64,000 bases of DNA from Bradyrhizobium sp. ORS 285 (GTDB taxonomy: Bacteria; Pseudomonadota; Alphaproteobacteria; Rhizobiales; Xanthobacteraceae): assembly GCF_900176205.1 (NCBI RefSeq), contig NZ_LT859959.1, positions 3,307,001 through 3,371,000 on the forward strand, read 5' to 3'. Made by a program: the position numbers and the translations under genes. Shown in pieces: positions 8,409-17,368 of the stretch (positions are counted from its first letter, which is position 1; every line of letters starts with the position of its first letter). Below the pieces are notes generated by a model. That model ran no database searches. It saw nothing but the letters and a program-made list of their open reading frames with translations, and was not told where the DNA came from.

Positions 8409-9230
8409 CTATGGCGCGCGCGCCAGCTGGGTTGCAAAGGTCGCGATCGTTCGCGCATAGACCTCGCTCTTGTTCCACTGCTGGATGACCGCGAAATTGG
8501 GGCTGCCGGGCTCCCAATCCTTGCCCTTCTGCCAGCCATAGCCCTTCAGATAGTTGGCGGTGGAAGCGAGCACGTCGGGCGCGCTGCGGATCAGGTCGCG
8601 CTTGCCGTTGCCGTCGAAATCGACGGCGTATTTGATCCAGGACGACGGCATGAACTGCGTCTGCCCGATCTCGCCGGCCCAGGCGCCGCGCATCTCGGCC
8701 GGCTGCAGATCGCCGCGATCGACGATGCGCAGCGCCTCCAGCAGCTCGCCACGGAACTGCTCCGCGCGGCGGCAGTCATAGGCCAGCGTCGCGAGCGCGC
8801 GGATGGTGGGAAACTTGCCGACGTTGACGCCGAAATCGGTCTCGAGCCCCCAGATCGCAACCAGCACCTCGCCGGGCACGCCATAGGCCTGCTCGATCCG
8901 CGACAGCACCGATCCGTACTGCTTCATCATGTTCGAGCCACGGGTCAGGCGCGGCGGCACCATGCGGCCCGAGAACTCCTCGAAGGTCTGGCTGAACACC
9001 TTCTGGCTCTTGTCGCGGTTGAGCACACTCTGGTCGGGCGTGATGCCGGTGAGCGCGGCGTTGATCGCGTTCTGCGAAATCCCTTTTGTCGTAGCTTCGG
9101 TCTTGAACTCACTGAGCCAGGCATCGAAGCTGCCGCTGCCGCATGGAACGGCGGCGCTGGCAGGGGAGCAGAGGGTGAGCAGGGTGGCGAGGCAGGCAAA
9201 AGCGGAGGTCGTCAGAACGCGAGCAATCAT
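8409..9230 (-). CDS. Lytic murein transglycosylase, MltB type
   Basis: A 273-residue periplasmic enzyme that cleaves the MurNAc-GlcNAc bond of peptidoglycan with 1,6-anhydro ring formation. It has a signal peptide (cleavage near 'SPASA'), then the SLT_2/MltB domain: 'YGVPGEVLVAIWGLETDFG' with the catalytic Glu in 'LETDFG', 'GAWAGEIGQTQFMPSSW' and 'DGNGKRDLIRSAPDVLASTANYL'. No C-terminal peptidoglycan-binding domain is present, so this is the short form. It is monocistronic, downstream of the DUF2189 gene. Confidence 0.93.
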   Translation of the reverse strand: MIARVLTTSAFACLATLLTLCSPASAAVPCGSGSFDAWLSEFKTEATTKGISQNAINAALTGITPDQSVLNRDKSQKVFSQTFEEFSGRMVPPRLTRGSNMMKQYGSVLSRIEQAYGVPGEVLVAIWGLETDFGVNVGKFPTIRALATLAYDCRRAEQFRGELLEALRIVDRGDLQPAEMRGAWAGEIGQTQFMPSSWIKYAVDFDGNGKRDLIRSAPDVLASTANYLKGYGWQKGKDWEPGSPNFAVIQQWNKSEVYARTIATFATQLARAP

Positions 9231-9387
9231 CGAAACACCTGGACGGCAATGACATCAAATAGGATCGGGGACCTGCTCCATGTCGGGCGTAACCGCGGCA
9301 GCAACAAGGCCGTCCGATCACGATGATGTCGGTTTGCGTGAGCTGCCGCCGAGCCTCCAGGCTCCGCTGGTTCGTTTCGCGACACCA

Positions 9388-9409
9388 CCGCCGGCCGGCA
9401 GGCCGGCGG
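9388..9409 (-). terminator. Probable terminator of the DUF2189 gene
   Basis: Nine-base arms CCGCCGGCC / GGCCGGCGG with a 4-base loop lie 25 bases past the DUF2189 stop on the minus strand. There is no strong T-run, so termination efficiency is uncertain. Confidence 0.45.
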
Positions 9410-9434
9410 CATCAACGCATCCATGGAATCATCC

Positions 9435-10346
9435 TTACATCTGATCACGCGAACGCCATGGGAAGAGATTGGCCGGGAAATCCGCGGCCGGCTTCGCCGC
9501 ACGCGGCGCTGGCGGCACGATCCTGGCGGCGTCCGGATGGATCGCGATCGCCTCGCGGTAGAGGTGCCAGGTGGCGTGGCCGAGCACGGGGATGACGACG
9601 GCGAGGCCCAGGAACAACGGGATCGTGCCGGCGACCAGCAGCACCGCGACGATGAGGCCCCAGGTGGCGACGGCGACAGGGTTCTTCGCAACTACGCGCA
9701 ACGAGGTCACAACCGCTTCGAGCGCGCCGGCGTGCCGGTCGAGCATCAGCGGGAAGGAGACGATGCTGAGGCACAGCGCCAGCAGCGCGAACAGGAAGCC
9801 GGCGCCGCAGCCGACCGCCATCAGCCACCAACCTTGCGGCGTGGTGAAGACGCGCTGAACGAAATCGCTCACGCCCGACGCGCCGCCATAGCCGAACACC
9901 GCGACGTAGATCGCCTGCGCCGTCGCGACCCAGGTGACGAACAGCGCCAGCAGCAGGGTGCCGAGACCGAGCATCGAGCCGAACGAGGGCGAGCGCAGCA
10001 CCTCGAAGGCATCCCACGCGCTCGCTTCCTCGCCGCGATCGCGGCGACTCGACAGCTCGTAGAGGCCAAGCGCGGCGAACGGGCCGAGCAGGGCAAAACC
10101 GGCCGCCAGCGGAAACAGCAGCGGCAGCACCGCATAGCCGAACACGGCGCGCGCCAACACCAGGCCGAGCACGGGATAGATCGCGCACAGCATCACGGCG
10201 TGGCTTGGAACAGCCTTGAAATCATCCCAGCCGAGCCGCAGCGCGCGCATGAGGCTCGAGAAGTCGATCGTGCGAATGGTGATCTCGGCCGCGACCTCGT
10301 CGGCAGGCCGAACATGTGCGGCGACATTGCTGTGATAGGTGGCCAT
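9435..10346 (-). CDS. DUF2189 integral membrane protein
   Basis: A 303-residue inner membrane protein with about six hydrophobic segments and a long family-typical lead-in 'ITIRTIDFSSLMRALRLGWDDF'. The family (COG5473) is widespread in alphaproteobacteria and uncharacterised. The ATG at 10346 has GGGAG upstream; the frame stays open far beyond it, but that extension is Arg/Ser-rich and overlaps other genes, so it was rejected. The C-terminus ('PAPRAAKPAADFPANLF') is a short cytoplasmic tail. Confidence 0.88.
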   Translation of the reverse strand: MATYHSNVAAHVRPADEVAAEITIRTIDFSSLMRALRLGWDDFKAVPSHAVMLCAIYPVLGLVLARAVFGYAVLPLLFPLAAGFALLGPFAALGLYELSSRRDRGEEASAWDAFEVLRSPSFGSMLGLGTLLLALFVTWVATAQAIYVAVFGYGGASGVSDFVQRVFTTPQGWWLMAVGCGAGFLFALLALCLSIVSFPLMLDRHAGALEAVVTSLRVVAKNPVAVATWGLIVAVLLVAGTIPLFLGLAVVIPVLGHATWHLYREAIAIHPDAARIVPPAPRAAKPAADFPANLFPWRSRDQM

Positions 10347-10748
10347 TATCGTTCGCTCCCTCATGCCTTGTGAGGCGCTTCCCAACCACGCAGGCAGGGC
10401 TGCGCTTGTCGTTGGACGGATCGCGAATGGCCAAACGCGACGAACCCTGGGGACGGCCATTCGCGAACGGAAGTGAGAAGCATAATGGGGAACGTGACGC
10501 CGCCTACTCACGCCTCGGTGAGGGATGTGAATGTCGCAGTGCATTAGAACGGCCGGAGAGCGCGACGAAGCTGAGCATTCCCTGGACAAAGTCATTCCGC
10601 CGTCATTCTGCCTTCGGTAAGCTTCACAACGGTCGCCGTGTTCGGGCTGGCAGGTGACCGCCGCGCGAAGGAGCTGTGACGGGCAGCTCCGCAACGGAAC
10701 ACCGCCGACCGAGTTCTTCATTCGATCTCTATCCATTGGGAGCCACTG
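10347..10748. other. Intergenic region between divergent genes
   Basis: About 400 bases between the divergent DUF2189 and DUF3597 genes. No gene or clear repeat is visible; the promoters of both genes must lie here. Confidence 0.5.
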
Positions 10749-11156
10749 ATGAGCGTTTTCGGAAAGATCATGGGCGCGATTTTCGGCCATCATGCCGAGG
10801 CTGCGCCGGCCGGCGGCAGCACGCCGGCTGCAGGCGGAACCGCGCCCGCAGGTGGCACGGCTGCGGCTCCGGCGGCTGCCCCTGCTGCAGCGCCGCAGAG
10901 CGTGGATGTAGCTGACATCGTCGACAAGGCCGCGGCCGCCAAGCACGAGAAGCTGGAGTGGCGCACCTCGATCGTCGACCTGATGAAGGCGCTCGACATC
11001 GATTCGAGCCTCGCGGCGCGCAAGGAGCTCGCCAAGGAGCTCGGCTACAGCGGCGACACCAACGACTCCGCCAGCATGAATGTCTGGCTGCACAAGCAGG
11101 TGATGAGCAAGCTTGCGGCGAACGGCGGTAAGCTGCCGCCGGAGATCAAGCACTAA
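10749..11156 (+). CDS. DUF3597 protein
   Basis: A 135-residue protein: a short N-terminal 'MSVFGKIMGAIFGHH', an Ala/Gly/Pro-rich linker (residues about 17-50) and a C-terminal DUF3597 domain ('VDVADIVDKAAAAKHEKLEWRTS', 'KELAKELGYSG', 'NVWLHKQVMSKLAANGG'). This domain shares the LysM/'KelchN'-like helical look of other small phage- and stress-associated proteins, but its function is unknown. GGGAG precedes the ATG and a strong terminator follows 27 bases after the stop, so the gene is monocistronic. Confidence 0.88.
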   Translation: MSVFGKIMGAIFGHHAEAAPAGGSTPAAGGTAPAGGTAAAPAAAPAAAPQSVDVADIVDKAAAAKHEKLEWRTSIVDLMKALDIDSSLAARKELAKELGYSGDTNDSASMNVWLHKQVMSKLAANGGKLPPEIKH

Positions 11157-11183
11157 AGATCTTGGCTCAGCCGTCCAAAAGCG

Positions 11184-11209
11184 AAAGGCCCGCCATCGTG
11201 CGGGCCTTT
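11184..11209 (+). terminator. Rho-independent terminator after the DUF3597 gene
   Basis: Perfect ten-base arms AAAGGCCCGC / GCGGGCCTTT with a six-base loop, followed by a short T-rich stretch. The sequence is symmetric enough to serve the convergent DUF1127 gene as well. Confidence 0.85.
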
Positions 11210-11250
11210 GTCGTTTCTGATCTCCTGATAGGCGGCGGCGTGCAAGGATC

Positions 11251-11415
11251 TCAGGCGCGCACGAGCGCGGCGCGTTCCCAGGCCTGCGCATACATCTGGT
11301 CGCGATTGACGCCGATGTCGCGCAGCGTGCGATCGTCGAGCCCCTCGAGGCAGGCGAGCTGGGCGCGGTAGTGCGTGTAGCGCTTGAAAAAGTCGAAAAT
11401 GGCGGTGATGAACAT
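11251..11415 (-). CDS. DUF1127 small protein (second copy)
   Basis: A 54-residue DUF1127 protein: 'FFKRYTHYRAQLACLEGLDD' then 'RTLRDIGVNRDQMYAQAWE'. GGGGAGAGG lies just upstream of the ATG. It shares the family core with the copy at 7432-7584 but is clearly diverged (an extra cysteine, different C-terminus), so the two are not a recent duplication. Function unknown. Confidence 0.88.
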   Translation of the reverse strand: MFITAIFDFFKRYTHYRAQLACLEGLDDRTLRDIGVNRDQMYAQAWERAALVRA

Positions 11416-11530
11416 GAGCCTCTCCCCATCGGTCTGGTTGTCTGTTCGGCGGGGGATTGCTGATCCATCCGGGTAGCCATTACGTTAATCCGGGCGCTCC
11501 ACTTGTCCTGCTCGGTAGTTCTACGGACCG

Positions 11531-11803
11531 TCAGGCCATGATGTCACGGTTCTCCGGGTGGTCGCGGAGGTAGTCGGCGACGAAGCTGCAGCCCGCGGCG
11601 ACCTTGTGACCCTCGGCGCGGATCAGCTCCAGCGCGCCCTTGACCAGCTCCGAGCCGATGCCGCGCCCGCGCAGCGGACGCGGCGTCTCCGTGTGGGTGA
11701 TGATGACCGCCTGCGGCGTCGCGCGGTAATTGGCAAAGGCGACGTTGCCGTCGATGTCGAGCTCGAAGCGGCTCTCGGCCTTGTTGTCGCGAACGGCGGT
11801 CAT
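11531..11803 (-). CDS. Small GNAT-type N-acetyltransferase (Acetyltransf_CG/YjdJ type)
   Basis: A 90-residue, single-domain acetyltransferase. The acetyl-CoA pyrophosphate loop is 'PLRGRGIGSELVKGAL' (Q/R-x-x-G-x-G/A), followed by 'AAGCSFVADYLRDHPE', the short-GNAT ending seen in human GTLF1/GNAT-like NATD1 and bacterial YjdJ. The substrate is unknown. It starts upstream of, and reads toward the same direction as, the neighbouring secreted protein gene with an 18-base gap, so a two-gene operon is likely (the secreted protein first). Confidence 0.9.
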   Translation of the reverse strand: MTAVRDNKAESRFELDIDGNVAFANYRATPQAVIITHTETPRPLRGRGIGSELVKGALELIRAEGHKVAAGCSFVADYLRDHPENRDIMA

Positions 11804-11821
11804 GGTCGCTCCTCTTGGGCT

Positions 11822-12361
11822 CTACCTTCGTTTCGGTTTATCGGTCTGCTTGATGAACTCGGCCAGCATGTCGCGGATTGACCACGGCTTGCCGTCGACG
11901 GTGCCGCGGATGTCGTCGATCTTCCATTGGCCCTCATCGCGCACGAAGTCGTAACGAATGACGTTGTCGGCCTGTTCCTTGCGCTCTAGCCGATGGCCGG
12001 TGATGGTGACGGCGATGGTGGCCTTGTCGGCCTCCTGCTTCTCTGAAACCACCTTGAACGAGGCGACGTCCGGATCCTGCGAATTGGTGATCGGATCGAA
12101 ATCGACCGCGCCGACCTCGCCCTTGGGCGTACGCGCATCCATCTTGGCCCATTGGGCCGCCAGCGCTTTCGACAAATACTTCGCGCGTGCCGCCTTATCC
12201 GCGATGACGAAGTTGCCGCCGTCCTCGCCCTTGCCCTTGGCCACGCGGGTGTAGATCGCGGTCATGATGCCGGCGGGATCGCTGACGGAGGTCTGCGCGT
12301 GCAGCGATGGGGTGGCGAGCACGCCGAAAAGGCCGAGAAGCAGGAAGCGACGATCGATCAT
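11822..12361 (-). CDS. Secreted DUF3828-like protein
   Basis: A 179-residue exported protein with a Tat-looking or long Sec signal ('MIDRRFLLLGLFGVLATPSLHA'). The mature region ('YFVR'-like strands, 'VRYDFVRDEGQWKIDDIRG' region) matches the layout of DUF3828 proteins, an NTF2-like fold predicted for periplasmic proteins. GAGGAC lies upstream of the ATG. The GNAT gene follows 18 bases downstream. The family name is a recognition call; function is unknown. Confidence 0.78.
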   Translation of the reverse strand: MIDRRFLLLGLFGVLATPSLHAQTSVSDPAGIMTAIYTRVAKGKGEDGGNFVIADKAARAKYLSKALAAQWAKMDARTPKGEVGAVDFDPITNSQDPDVASFKVVSEKQEADKATIAVTITGHRLERKEQADNVIRYDFVRDEGQWKIDDIRGTVDGKPWSIRDMLAEFIKQTDKPKRR

Positions 12362-12630
12362 GGGTGTCCTCAAATCAGATTCGGCGCGCGCTGAAATGGG
12401 GAAATGCGCGGCCGGCACGGGTTTGTCGCACGGGCTCCGCATTCGTTCGAACGACCTGACCGCATGGGAGCGATGGGCAAGCCGCGCTTGCGAGGCTGTG
12501 GCGGAGCACGATAAACAGGCCGGATGGTAACGGGCGGCTGAGATCGCCCGATGGATCGATCGAGGGGACGCTGCCATATGAATCTGGTCACGGGGCTATT
12601 CATCCGCGTTATCAGCACGAGGGCGCGTCG

Positions 12631-14226
12631 ATGACACAGCTGCGCACGTCCCGCCGGGTGATGAATCTCGCGCATATCGTCACCCAGAACGGCCGCCGGC
12701 TCGGTGAGCGCATCGGCTTCGTGTGGGGTGAGCGCGCCTGGACCTGGCGCGAGATCGACGCGATGGTGTCGGCGCTGTCGGCCGCGCTGGCCGAGCAGGG
12801 CATCGCCAAGGGCGATCGCATCCTCGTGCATTCCAAGAACTGCGAGGAGATGTTCGTCTCGATGTTCGCCGCGTTCCGGCTCGGCGCGGTCTGGGTGCCC
12901 ACCAATTTCCGCCTGATGCCGGATGAGGTCGCCTATCTCGCCACCGCCTCGGGCGCCAGGGCGTTTCTCTGCCATGGCGATTTTCCCGAGCATGCAGCGG
13001 CGGTGACGACAGCAGCGTTCACCTGGCGCATCGGCGAGGGCGGCACTCTCGGCTCGCGCTCCGTTGCCGAGGCGATGAAGGCCCACGCCGGCACTGACGT
13101 TCCGAATGCCGCGGTCGAGCACGACGATCCCTGCTGGTTCTTCTTCACCTCGGGCACCACCGGGCGTTCGAAAGCAGCCGTGCTCACCCACGGCCAGATG
13201 GCGTTCGTCATCACCAACCATCTCGCCGATCTGACTCCGGGCACGACCGAGAACGACGCCTCGCTTGTCGTGGCACCGCTGTCGCATGGCGCCGGCGTGC
13301 ATCAGCTGATGCAGAGCGCACGCGGCGCCAAGACGGTGCTGCTGCCGAGCGAGAAGTTCGACATCGCGGAGGCCTTCCGCCTGATCGAGACGCATCGCGT
13401 CAGCAATCTCTTCACCGTGCCGACGATCCTGAAGATGATGGTCGAGCATCCCGCCGTCGACCAGTTCGATCATTCCTCGCTGCGCCACGTCATCTATGCC
13501 GGCGCGCCGATGTATCGCGAGGACCAGAAGCGCGCGCTGGCGCGGCTCGGCAAGGTCATCGTGCAGTATTTCGGCCTCGGCGAGGTCACCGGCAACATCA
13601 CGGTGTTGCCGGCTGCGGTCCATGAGGAAGAGGATGGGCCGCAGGCGCGGATCGGCAGCTGCGGCTATGAGCGCACGGGCATGCAGGTCTCGATCCAGAA
13701 CGATGGGGGACGCGAGCTCAAGCCCGGCGAGACCGGCGAGATCTGCGTCATCGGTCCGGCGGTGTTCGCCGGCTATTACGACAATCCCGAAGCCAACGCG
13801 AAGGCGTTCCGCGACGGCTGGTTCCGCACCGGCGATCTCGGCCACATGGACGCGCAGGGGTTTGTCTACATCACCGGCCGCGCGTCCGACATGTACATCT
13901 CCGGCGGCTCCAACATCTATCCGCGCGAGGTCGAGGAAAAGATCCTGACACACCCTGATATCGGCGAGGTGGCGGTGCTCGGCGTGCCCGATCCCGTGTG
14001 GGGCGAGGTCGGCGTCGCCGTTTGCGTTGCGCGCGAAGGCGCAAAAGCGCCGAGCGAGAGCGACATCGCCGGCTATCTCGCGACCAAGCTGCCGCGCTAC
14101 AAGATGCCGAAGCGCTTCTTCTTCTGGGACAGCTTGCCGAAGTCCGGCTACGGCAAGATCCCGAAGCGCCTGGTGCGCGACGAGCTCGAGGCGCGCGGGC
14201 TGCTCGATCTCACCAAGCAGGGCTGA
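12631..14226 (+). CDS. Acyl-CoA synthetase (AMP-binding, ANL superfamily)
   Basis: A 531-residue enzyme that activates a carboxylic acid to acyl-AMP and transfers it to CoA. The motifs appear in order: P-loop 'FFTSGTTGRSKAAVLTH', 'VQYFGLGEVTG' (A5), 'DGWFRTGDLGHMDAQGF' (A7), 'GRASDMYISGGSNIYPREVE' (A8) and the C-terminal catalytic Lys in 'LPKSGYGKIPKR' (A10). The A5 motif has GLGEVTG where most fatty acyl-CoA ligases have YGxTE, so the substrate pocket may be unusual. The PCC-domain gene starts 6 bases after its stop, suggesting an operon. Substrate is not determined. Confidence 0.93.
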   Translation: MTQLRTSRRVMNLAHIVTQNGRRLGERIGFVWGERAWTWREIDAMVSALSAALAEQGIAKGDRILVHSKNCEEMFVSMFAAFRLGAVWVPTNFRLMPDEVAYLATASGARAFLCHGDFPEHAAAVTTAAFTWRIGEGGTLGSRSVAEAMKAHAGTDVPNAAVEHDDPCWFFFTSGTTGRSKAAVLTHGQMAFVITNHLADLTPGTTENDASLVVAPLSHGAGVHQLMQSARGAKTVLLPSEKFDIAEAFRLIETHRVSNLFTVPTILKMMVEHPAVDQFDHSSLRHVIYAGAPMYREDQKRALARLGKVIVQYFGLGEVTGNITVLPAAVHEEEDGPQARIGSCGYERTGMQVSIQNDGGRELKPGETGEICVIGPAVFAGYYDNPEANAKAFRDGWFRTGDLGHMDAQGFVYITGRASDMYISGGSNIYPREVEEKILTHPDIGEVAVLGVPDPVWGEVGVAVCVAREGAKAPSESDIAGYLATKLPRYKMPKRFFFWDSLPKSGYGKIPKRLVRDELEARGLLDLTKQG

Positions 14227-14232
14227 CGCGGA

Positions 14233-15090
14233 ATGCGATCCATCACCCAGCCCGGCACGCCCATTGCGGACCGCATCCAATGGGTGGAGGCGCGCGGCCG
14301 CGCGTTCACCTTCACGATGGAGCCGGGCGTGCCGCTGCTCGAAGCGGCGCGTCGCGGCTTTGCGGCGCATGGCTTTGCCGGCGGGGTGCTCGACATCAAG
14401 CGCGGCGCGCTCGGGCCGTTCGCCTATGTGATGCCAGCGCTGTCGAAGACGCCTGACCATGCCGCGTTCTACAGCGAGACCTATCGGCCCGCGGGTGTCA
14501 CGCAGCTGACGACTGCGACGATGACGCTGGGCGCCCGCGACGGCGGGCCGTTCTTTCATTGTCACGCACTCTGGACGGAAGAGGGTGGTCGCGCCGGGGG
14601 TGGGCACATCCTGCCCGAGGAGACCGTCGTTGCCGAGCCGTTCGAGGTCGCGGCGTTCGGTCTCGATGGCGCGATCTTCACTGCGGAGCCTGATCCCGAG
14701 ACGGGGTTCAAGCTGTTCGGCCCGGTGGCGGCAGCGCCGAGTGGTGCCACCACGGACCGCCGCGCCTTCGCGCTGCGGCTGCGGCCGAACCAGGATTTTG
14801 CCGGCTGCCTCGAAGCGTTCTGCCAAGCGCAGGGCATCCGCAAAGCCCTGGTCCACGGCGGCGTCGGCTCGACCATCGGAGCGCGGTTTGTTGATGGCTC
14901 CGTCGTCGAGCCGTTCGCCACCGAGCTGACGATCACCGCCGGCACCATTGCGCCCGGCACGGATGGTCTCGAAGCTACGCTCGACGTCGCGCTCGTCGAC
15001 TACACCGGCGCGCTGGCACACGGACGGCTGGTGCGCGGCGACAATCCGGTGCTGATGACCATGGAGCTGGTGCTGGAGGTGGTGGCGTAG
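14233..15090 (+). CDS. Tandem PCC-domain (DUF296) protein
   Basis: A 285-residue protein with two PCC/DUF296 modules. The first has the family's His-rich core 'FHCHALWTEEGGRAGGGHI' (residues about 100-125); the second ends with 'DYTGALAHGRLVRGDNPVLM', equivalent to the same strands but with different residues in place of the metal histidines. PCC domains occur in plant AT-hook proteins and in bacterial proteins of unknown role. Its start is 6 bases after the acyl-CoA synthetase stop, so it is probably co-expressed with that enzyme. Confidence 0.85.
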   Translation: MRSITQPGTPIADRIQWVEARGRAFTFTMEPGVPLLEAARRGFAAHGFAGGVLDIKRGALGPFAYVMPALSKTPDHAAFYSETYRPAGVTQLTTATMTLGARDGGPFFHCHALWTEEGGRAGGGHILPEETVVAEPFEVAAFGLDGAIFTAEPDPETGFKLFGPVAAAPSGATTDRRAFALRLRPNQDFAGCLEAFCQAQGIRKALVHGGVGSTIGARFVDGSVVEPFATELTITAGTIAPGTDGLEATLDVALVDYTGALAHGRLVRGDNPVLMTMELVLEVVA

Positions 15091-15165
15091 CGCGCTGCGG
15101 GCGCTGGTCGATTGCGCCGCGATGTGCGACATTGCCGGTCGTGTCATTGAGGTTGTGAAAGCATC

Positions 15166-15930
15166 ATGGCGAGGAAGCAGCGTGAGATCCGGCTGCCCGC
15201 ACCCTATCTGAAGCGGCTGTGGCTCGATCCGGCCAAGATCGCCGATCGTGATGCGTACCCGTTCTGCCTGCCATTCCTGCTGGACGATTTCGAACTGAAT
15301 TTTTCTCATGCCATCACCATCATCGTCGGCGAGAACGGCACGGGAAAGTCGACGCTGCTCGAGGGCATCGCGGCGCTCGCCGGCTATGACGAGGCGGGCG
15401 GTGGCAAGGGCTACATGCCGGTCAACCACAGTCGGGCGGTGGAACGCATGGGTGGTGCGCTCGCTGACGCATTCCGCGCCAGTTGGTTGCCCAAGGTCAC
15501 AAGCGGTTGGTTCTTTCGCGCCGAAAGCTTCTTCTCGGTCGCGCGCTATCTCGACGAGGCCGCGCTGGACGTCGGCGGGCCGCCGCCCGACTTCCTGTCG
15601 CATTCGCACGGCGAGGGCTTCCTGCGCTTCTTCGAGGAGCGCTGCCGGCGCCAGGGCCTCTACATCTTCGACGAGCCGGAATCGGCGCTGTCGCCGGCCC
15701 GGCAGATCGAGTTCTTGAAGCTGATGCGGCGGATGGACGAAGCGGGACACTGCCAGGTGTTGATGGCGACGCATTCGCCGGTGCTGATGGCCTATCCCGG
15801 CGCCACGCTGCTGCGGTTGACGAAGTACGGCCTGGAGAAGGTCGCGGTGCAGGACACCGATCATTTCAAGGCGCTGCGCGAGTTCTGCAGAGATCCGGAT
15901 GGGTTCGTGCAGGGCGTGCTCGCGGAGTGA
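15166..15930 (+). CDS. ABC-type AAA family ATPase
   Basis: A 254-residue ATPase with Walker A 'VGENGTGKSTLLEGIAALAG' (residues about 50-70), a signature-like 'LSHSHGEGFLRFF', Walker B 'GLYIFDEPESALSP' and H-loop 'LMATHSPVLMAY'. This is the small, coiled-coil-free class of RecF/OLD-like AAA ATPases seen in many genomes. No TOPRIM nuclease partner is adjacent, so I do not call it an OLD defence system. Start ATG chosen from the frame; the ribosome site is weak. Confidence 0.88.
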   Translation: MARKQREIRLPAPYLKRLWLDPAKIADRDAYPFCLPFLLDDFELNFSHAITIIVGENGTGKSTLLEGIAALAGYDEAGGGKGYMPVNHSRAVERMGGALADAFRASWLPKVTSGWFFRAESFFSVARYLDEAALDVGGPPPDFLSHSHGEGFLRFFEERCRRQGLYIFDEPESALSPARQIEFLKLMRRMDEAGHCQVLMATHSPVLMAYPGATLLRLTKYGLEKVAVQDTDHFKALREFCRDPDGFVQGVLAE

Positions 15931-15984
15931 CTTGCGTTGACGAAGAGACATGAATCCTCGTTATCGCGATGCATCCGCACCCGA

Positions 15985-16480
15985 GCTTTGACTGTCATTC
16001 CGCCCTCACCGATGAGAGGGCGCAGGGAAGGCCGGGTGCAGGCCGCACCCATGGCCCGCCTGCAGAAAACAAAGCAGGCGGCAGTCACCACAGGATTGGC
16101 CGAGCAACCGGCCTTCCCTGCGCGACGGTTTTAACGGCTTATACGCGCTCTCCTCGGTGCACCGGGCTTTCTGGCCACCGTCATCGCAAGCGCCGCGTCA
16201 GCAACGCCCGCGATTTGACCTCAGCGTCGGGAGGTCAGGACCACACGATTTCGCCGTCCGCCCCGCGGCCCGTCGTCTTGCGCAAAAGCGCCGGGCCCGT
16301 GACGTCCATCGCATCCCGCCCTCCACGCCCGTGACGACCGCGAAGCGCCCCTCTCGTGAGAGCAGGACGGGGACAGGAAAACCGAAATTCGATAAAGACG
16401 AAAGGAGAATATTTTTCGCGGCGGGACTGGACAGCGGTGATCCGATTGATTGTGCGGTGAAATTTAGGTTTTGCGCGCAG
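15985..16480. repeat. Probable Bradyrhizobium dispersed repeat / non-coding region
   Basis: About 500 bases without a convincing gene. The segment starting near 'TGTCATTCCGCCCTCACC', containing 'GGCGGCAGTCACCACAGG' and 'CGCTCTCCTCGGTGCACC', has the look of a family of long dispersed repeats that recur in Bradyrhizobium genomes and give short spurious frames on both strands. I recognise it from memory; no second copy is in this window, so copy number cannot be shown here. The promoter of the SEC-C gene must lie in or after it. Confidence 0.45.
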
Positions 16481-16577
16481 CATCGGTTTGGTGTCAAAAC
16501 GGCCCTCTCACGGCTGCGTCGCGTGGCCGCCGGGCAAATCAGGCCGGGATGTCGGCGCGGCAAGAGCAGGGTTGCAG

Positions 16578-17264
16578 ATGGCGGATCAGACCAACTCTCA
16601 CGTGGCGCTGGAGCAGGCGCTGCTCGCGCTCGACGACCGGGCGATGGTGCTGGAGGAGCTCGACGGCTTTATCGCCGGTCTGCTGATCCTGCCCGAACAG
16701 GTGCCGCCCGGCGAGTGGTTCGCGGTCGCTTTCGGTCTCGGCAAGGGACAGCGCACGGTGTTTGCCAGCATCGATCATGCCAATGCGGTGCTGGACCTGG
16801 TGAGGGCCTATCACGACGCCATTGCGCGCACATTGGCGCGCACGCCGGAGCTGTATCAGCCGCGTTTTCCGGTCGATCCCGACACTGGCGATGTGGTGTG
16901 GGAGCTGTGGATCGACGGCTTTGCCAGGGCCACGGATCTGCGTCGCCAACGATTCGATGCCTATGAGCTGGTTGGGGGCGAAGTCGCCATCGCCGCGCTG
17001 GGCCTGATCACGATGATCGGTGCGACTCTCGACGACGATCCGGATCCCGTCGAATATCGAAATCTCAGTCGCAACGCGCCGAGAAACATCCGCGATGCGG
17101 TCCTGACCCTGTATCAATACCGGAACAGCGGGGGGCCATTGCCCGGCACGCCCTCTTTCGAGGACATTCCGAATCCGTTCGCCTCGCTTGCCAAGACCGG
17201 CCGCAACGATCTCTGTCCGTGCGGTTCCGGCCGGAAATTCAAGCGCTGTTGCGGCGCGAATTGA
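16578..17264 (+). CDS. UPF0149 (YecA/YgfB-type) protein with C-terminal SEC-C zinc motif
   Basis: A 228-residue protein with the UPF0149 helical domain (residues about 10-175; 'LEELDGFIAGLLILPEQVPP') and a C-terminal SEC-C motif 'GRNDLCPCGSGRKFKRCCG' that binds zinc through CxCx8CC. The same motif ends SecA and lets it bind SecB and ribosomes, so a ribosome- or chaperone-linked role is possible. The ATG at 16578 was chosen because the domain starts there; a start 30 codons upstream adds a non-conserved extension. Function unknown. Confidence 0.9.
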   Translation: MADQTNSHVALEQALLALDDRAMVLEELDGFIAGLLILPEQVPPGEWFAVAFGLGKGQRTVFASIDHANAVLDLVRAYHDAIARTLARTPELYQPRFPVDPDTGDVVWELWIDGFARATDLRRQRFDAYELVGGEVAIAALGLITMIGATLDDDPDPVEYRNLSRNAPRNIRDAVLTLYQYRNSGGPLPGTPSFEDIPNPFASLAKTGRNDLCPCGSGRKFKRCCGAN

Positions 17265-17368
17265 GGCGGCCACGACACGGTCTTTTTTGTTGCAACAATC
17301 CGCTGCGGTGCAAAGATGCGCTGCCCGTGCCGGATGCGCGGGCCAATGAAAGTGACCGAGGAAACGAG

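Noticed and set aside
9435..11480. A much longer version of the DUF2189 gene (681 codons)
   Set aside because: The upstream part overlaps a plus-strand DUF3597 gene and is Arg/Ser-rich; a good ribosome site and family start mark 10346.
15166..15930. The ABC-type ATPase as part of an OLD/Gabija-like defence system
   Set aside because: No nuclease, TOPRIM or helicase partner lies next to it.
12370..15951. A 1193-codon minus-strand open frame
   Set aside because: It lies antisense to three clear genes (acyl-CoA synthetase, PCC protein, AAA ATPase), has Arg/His/Gln-rich composition and no domain.
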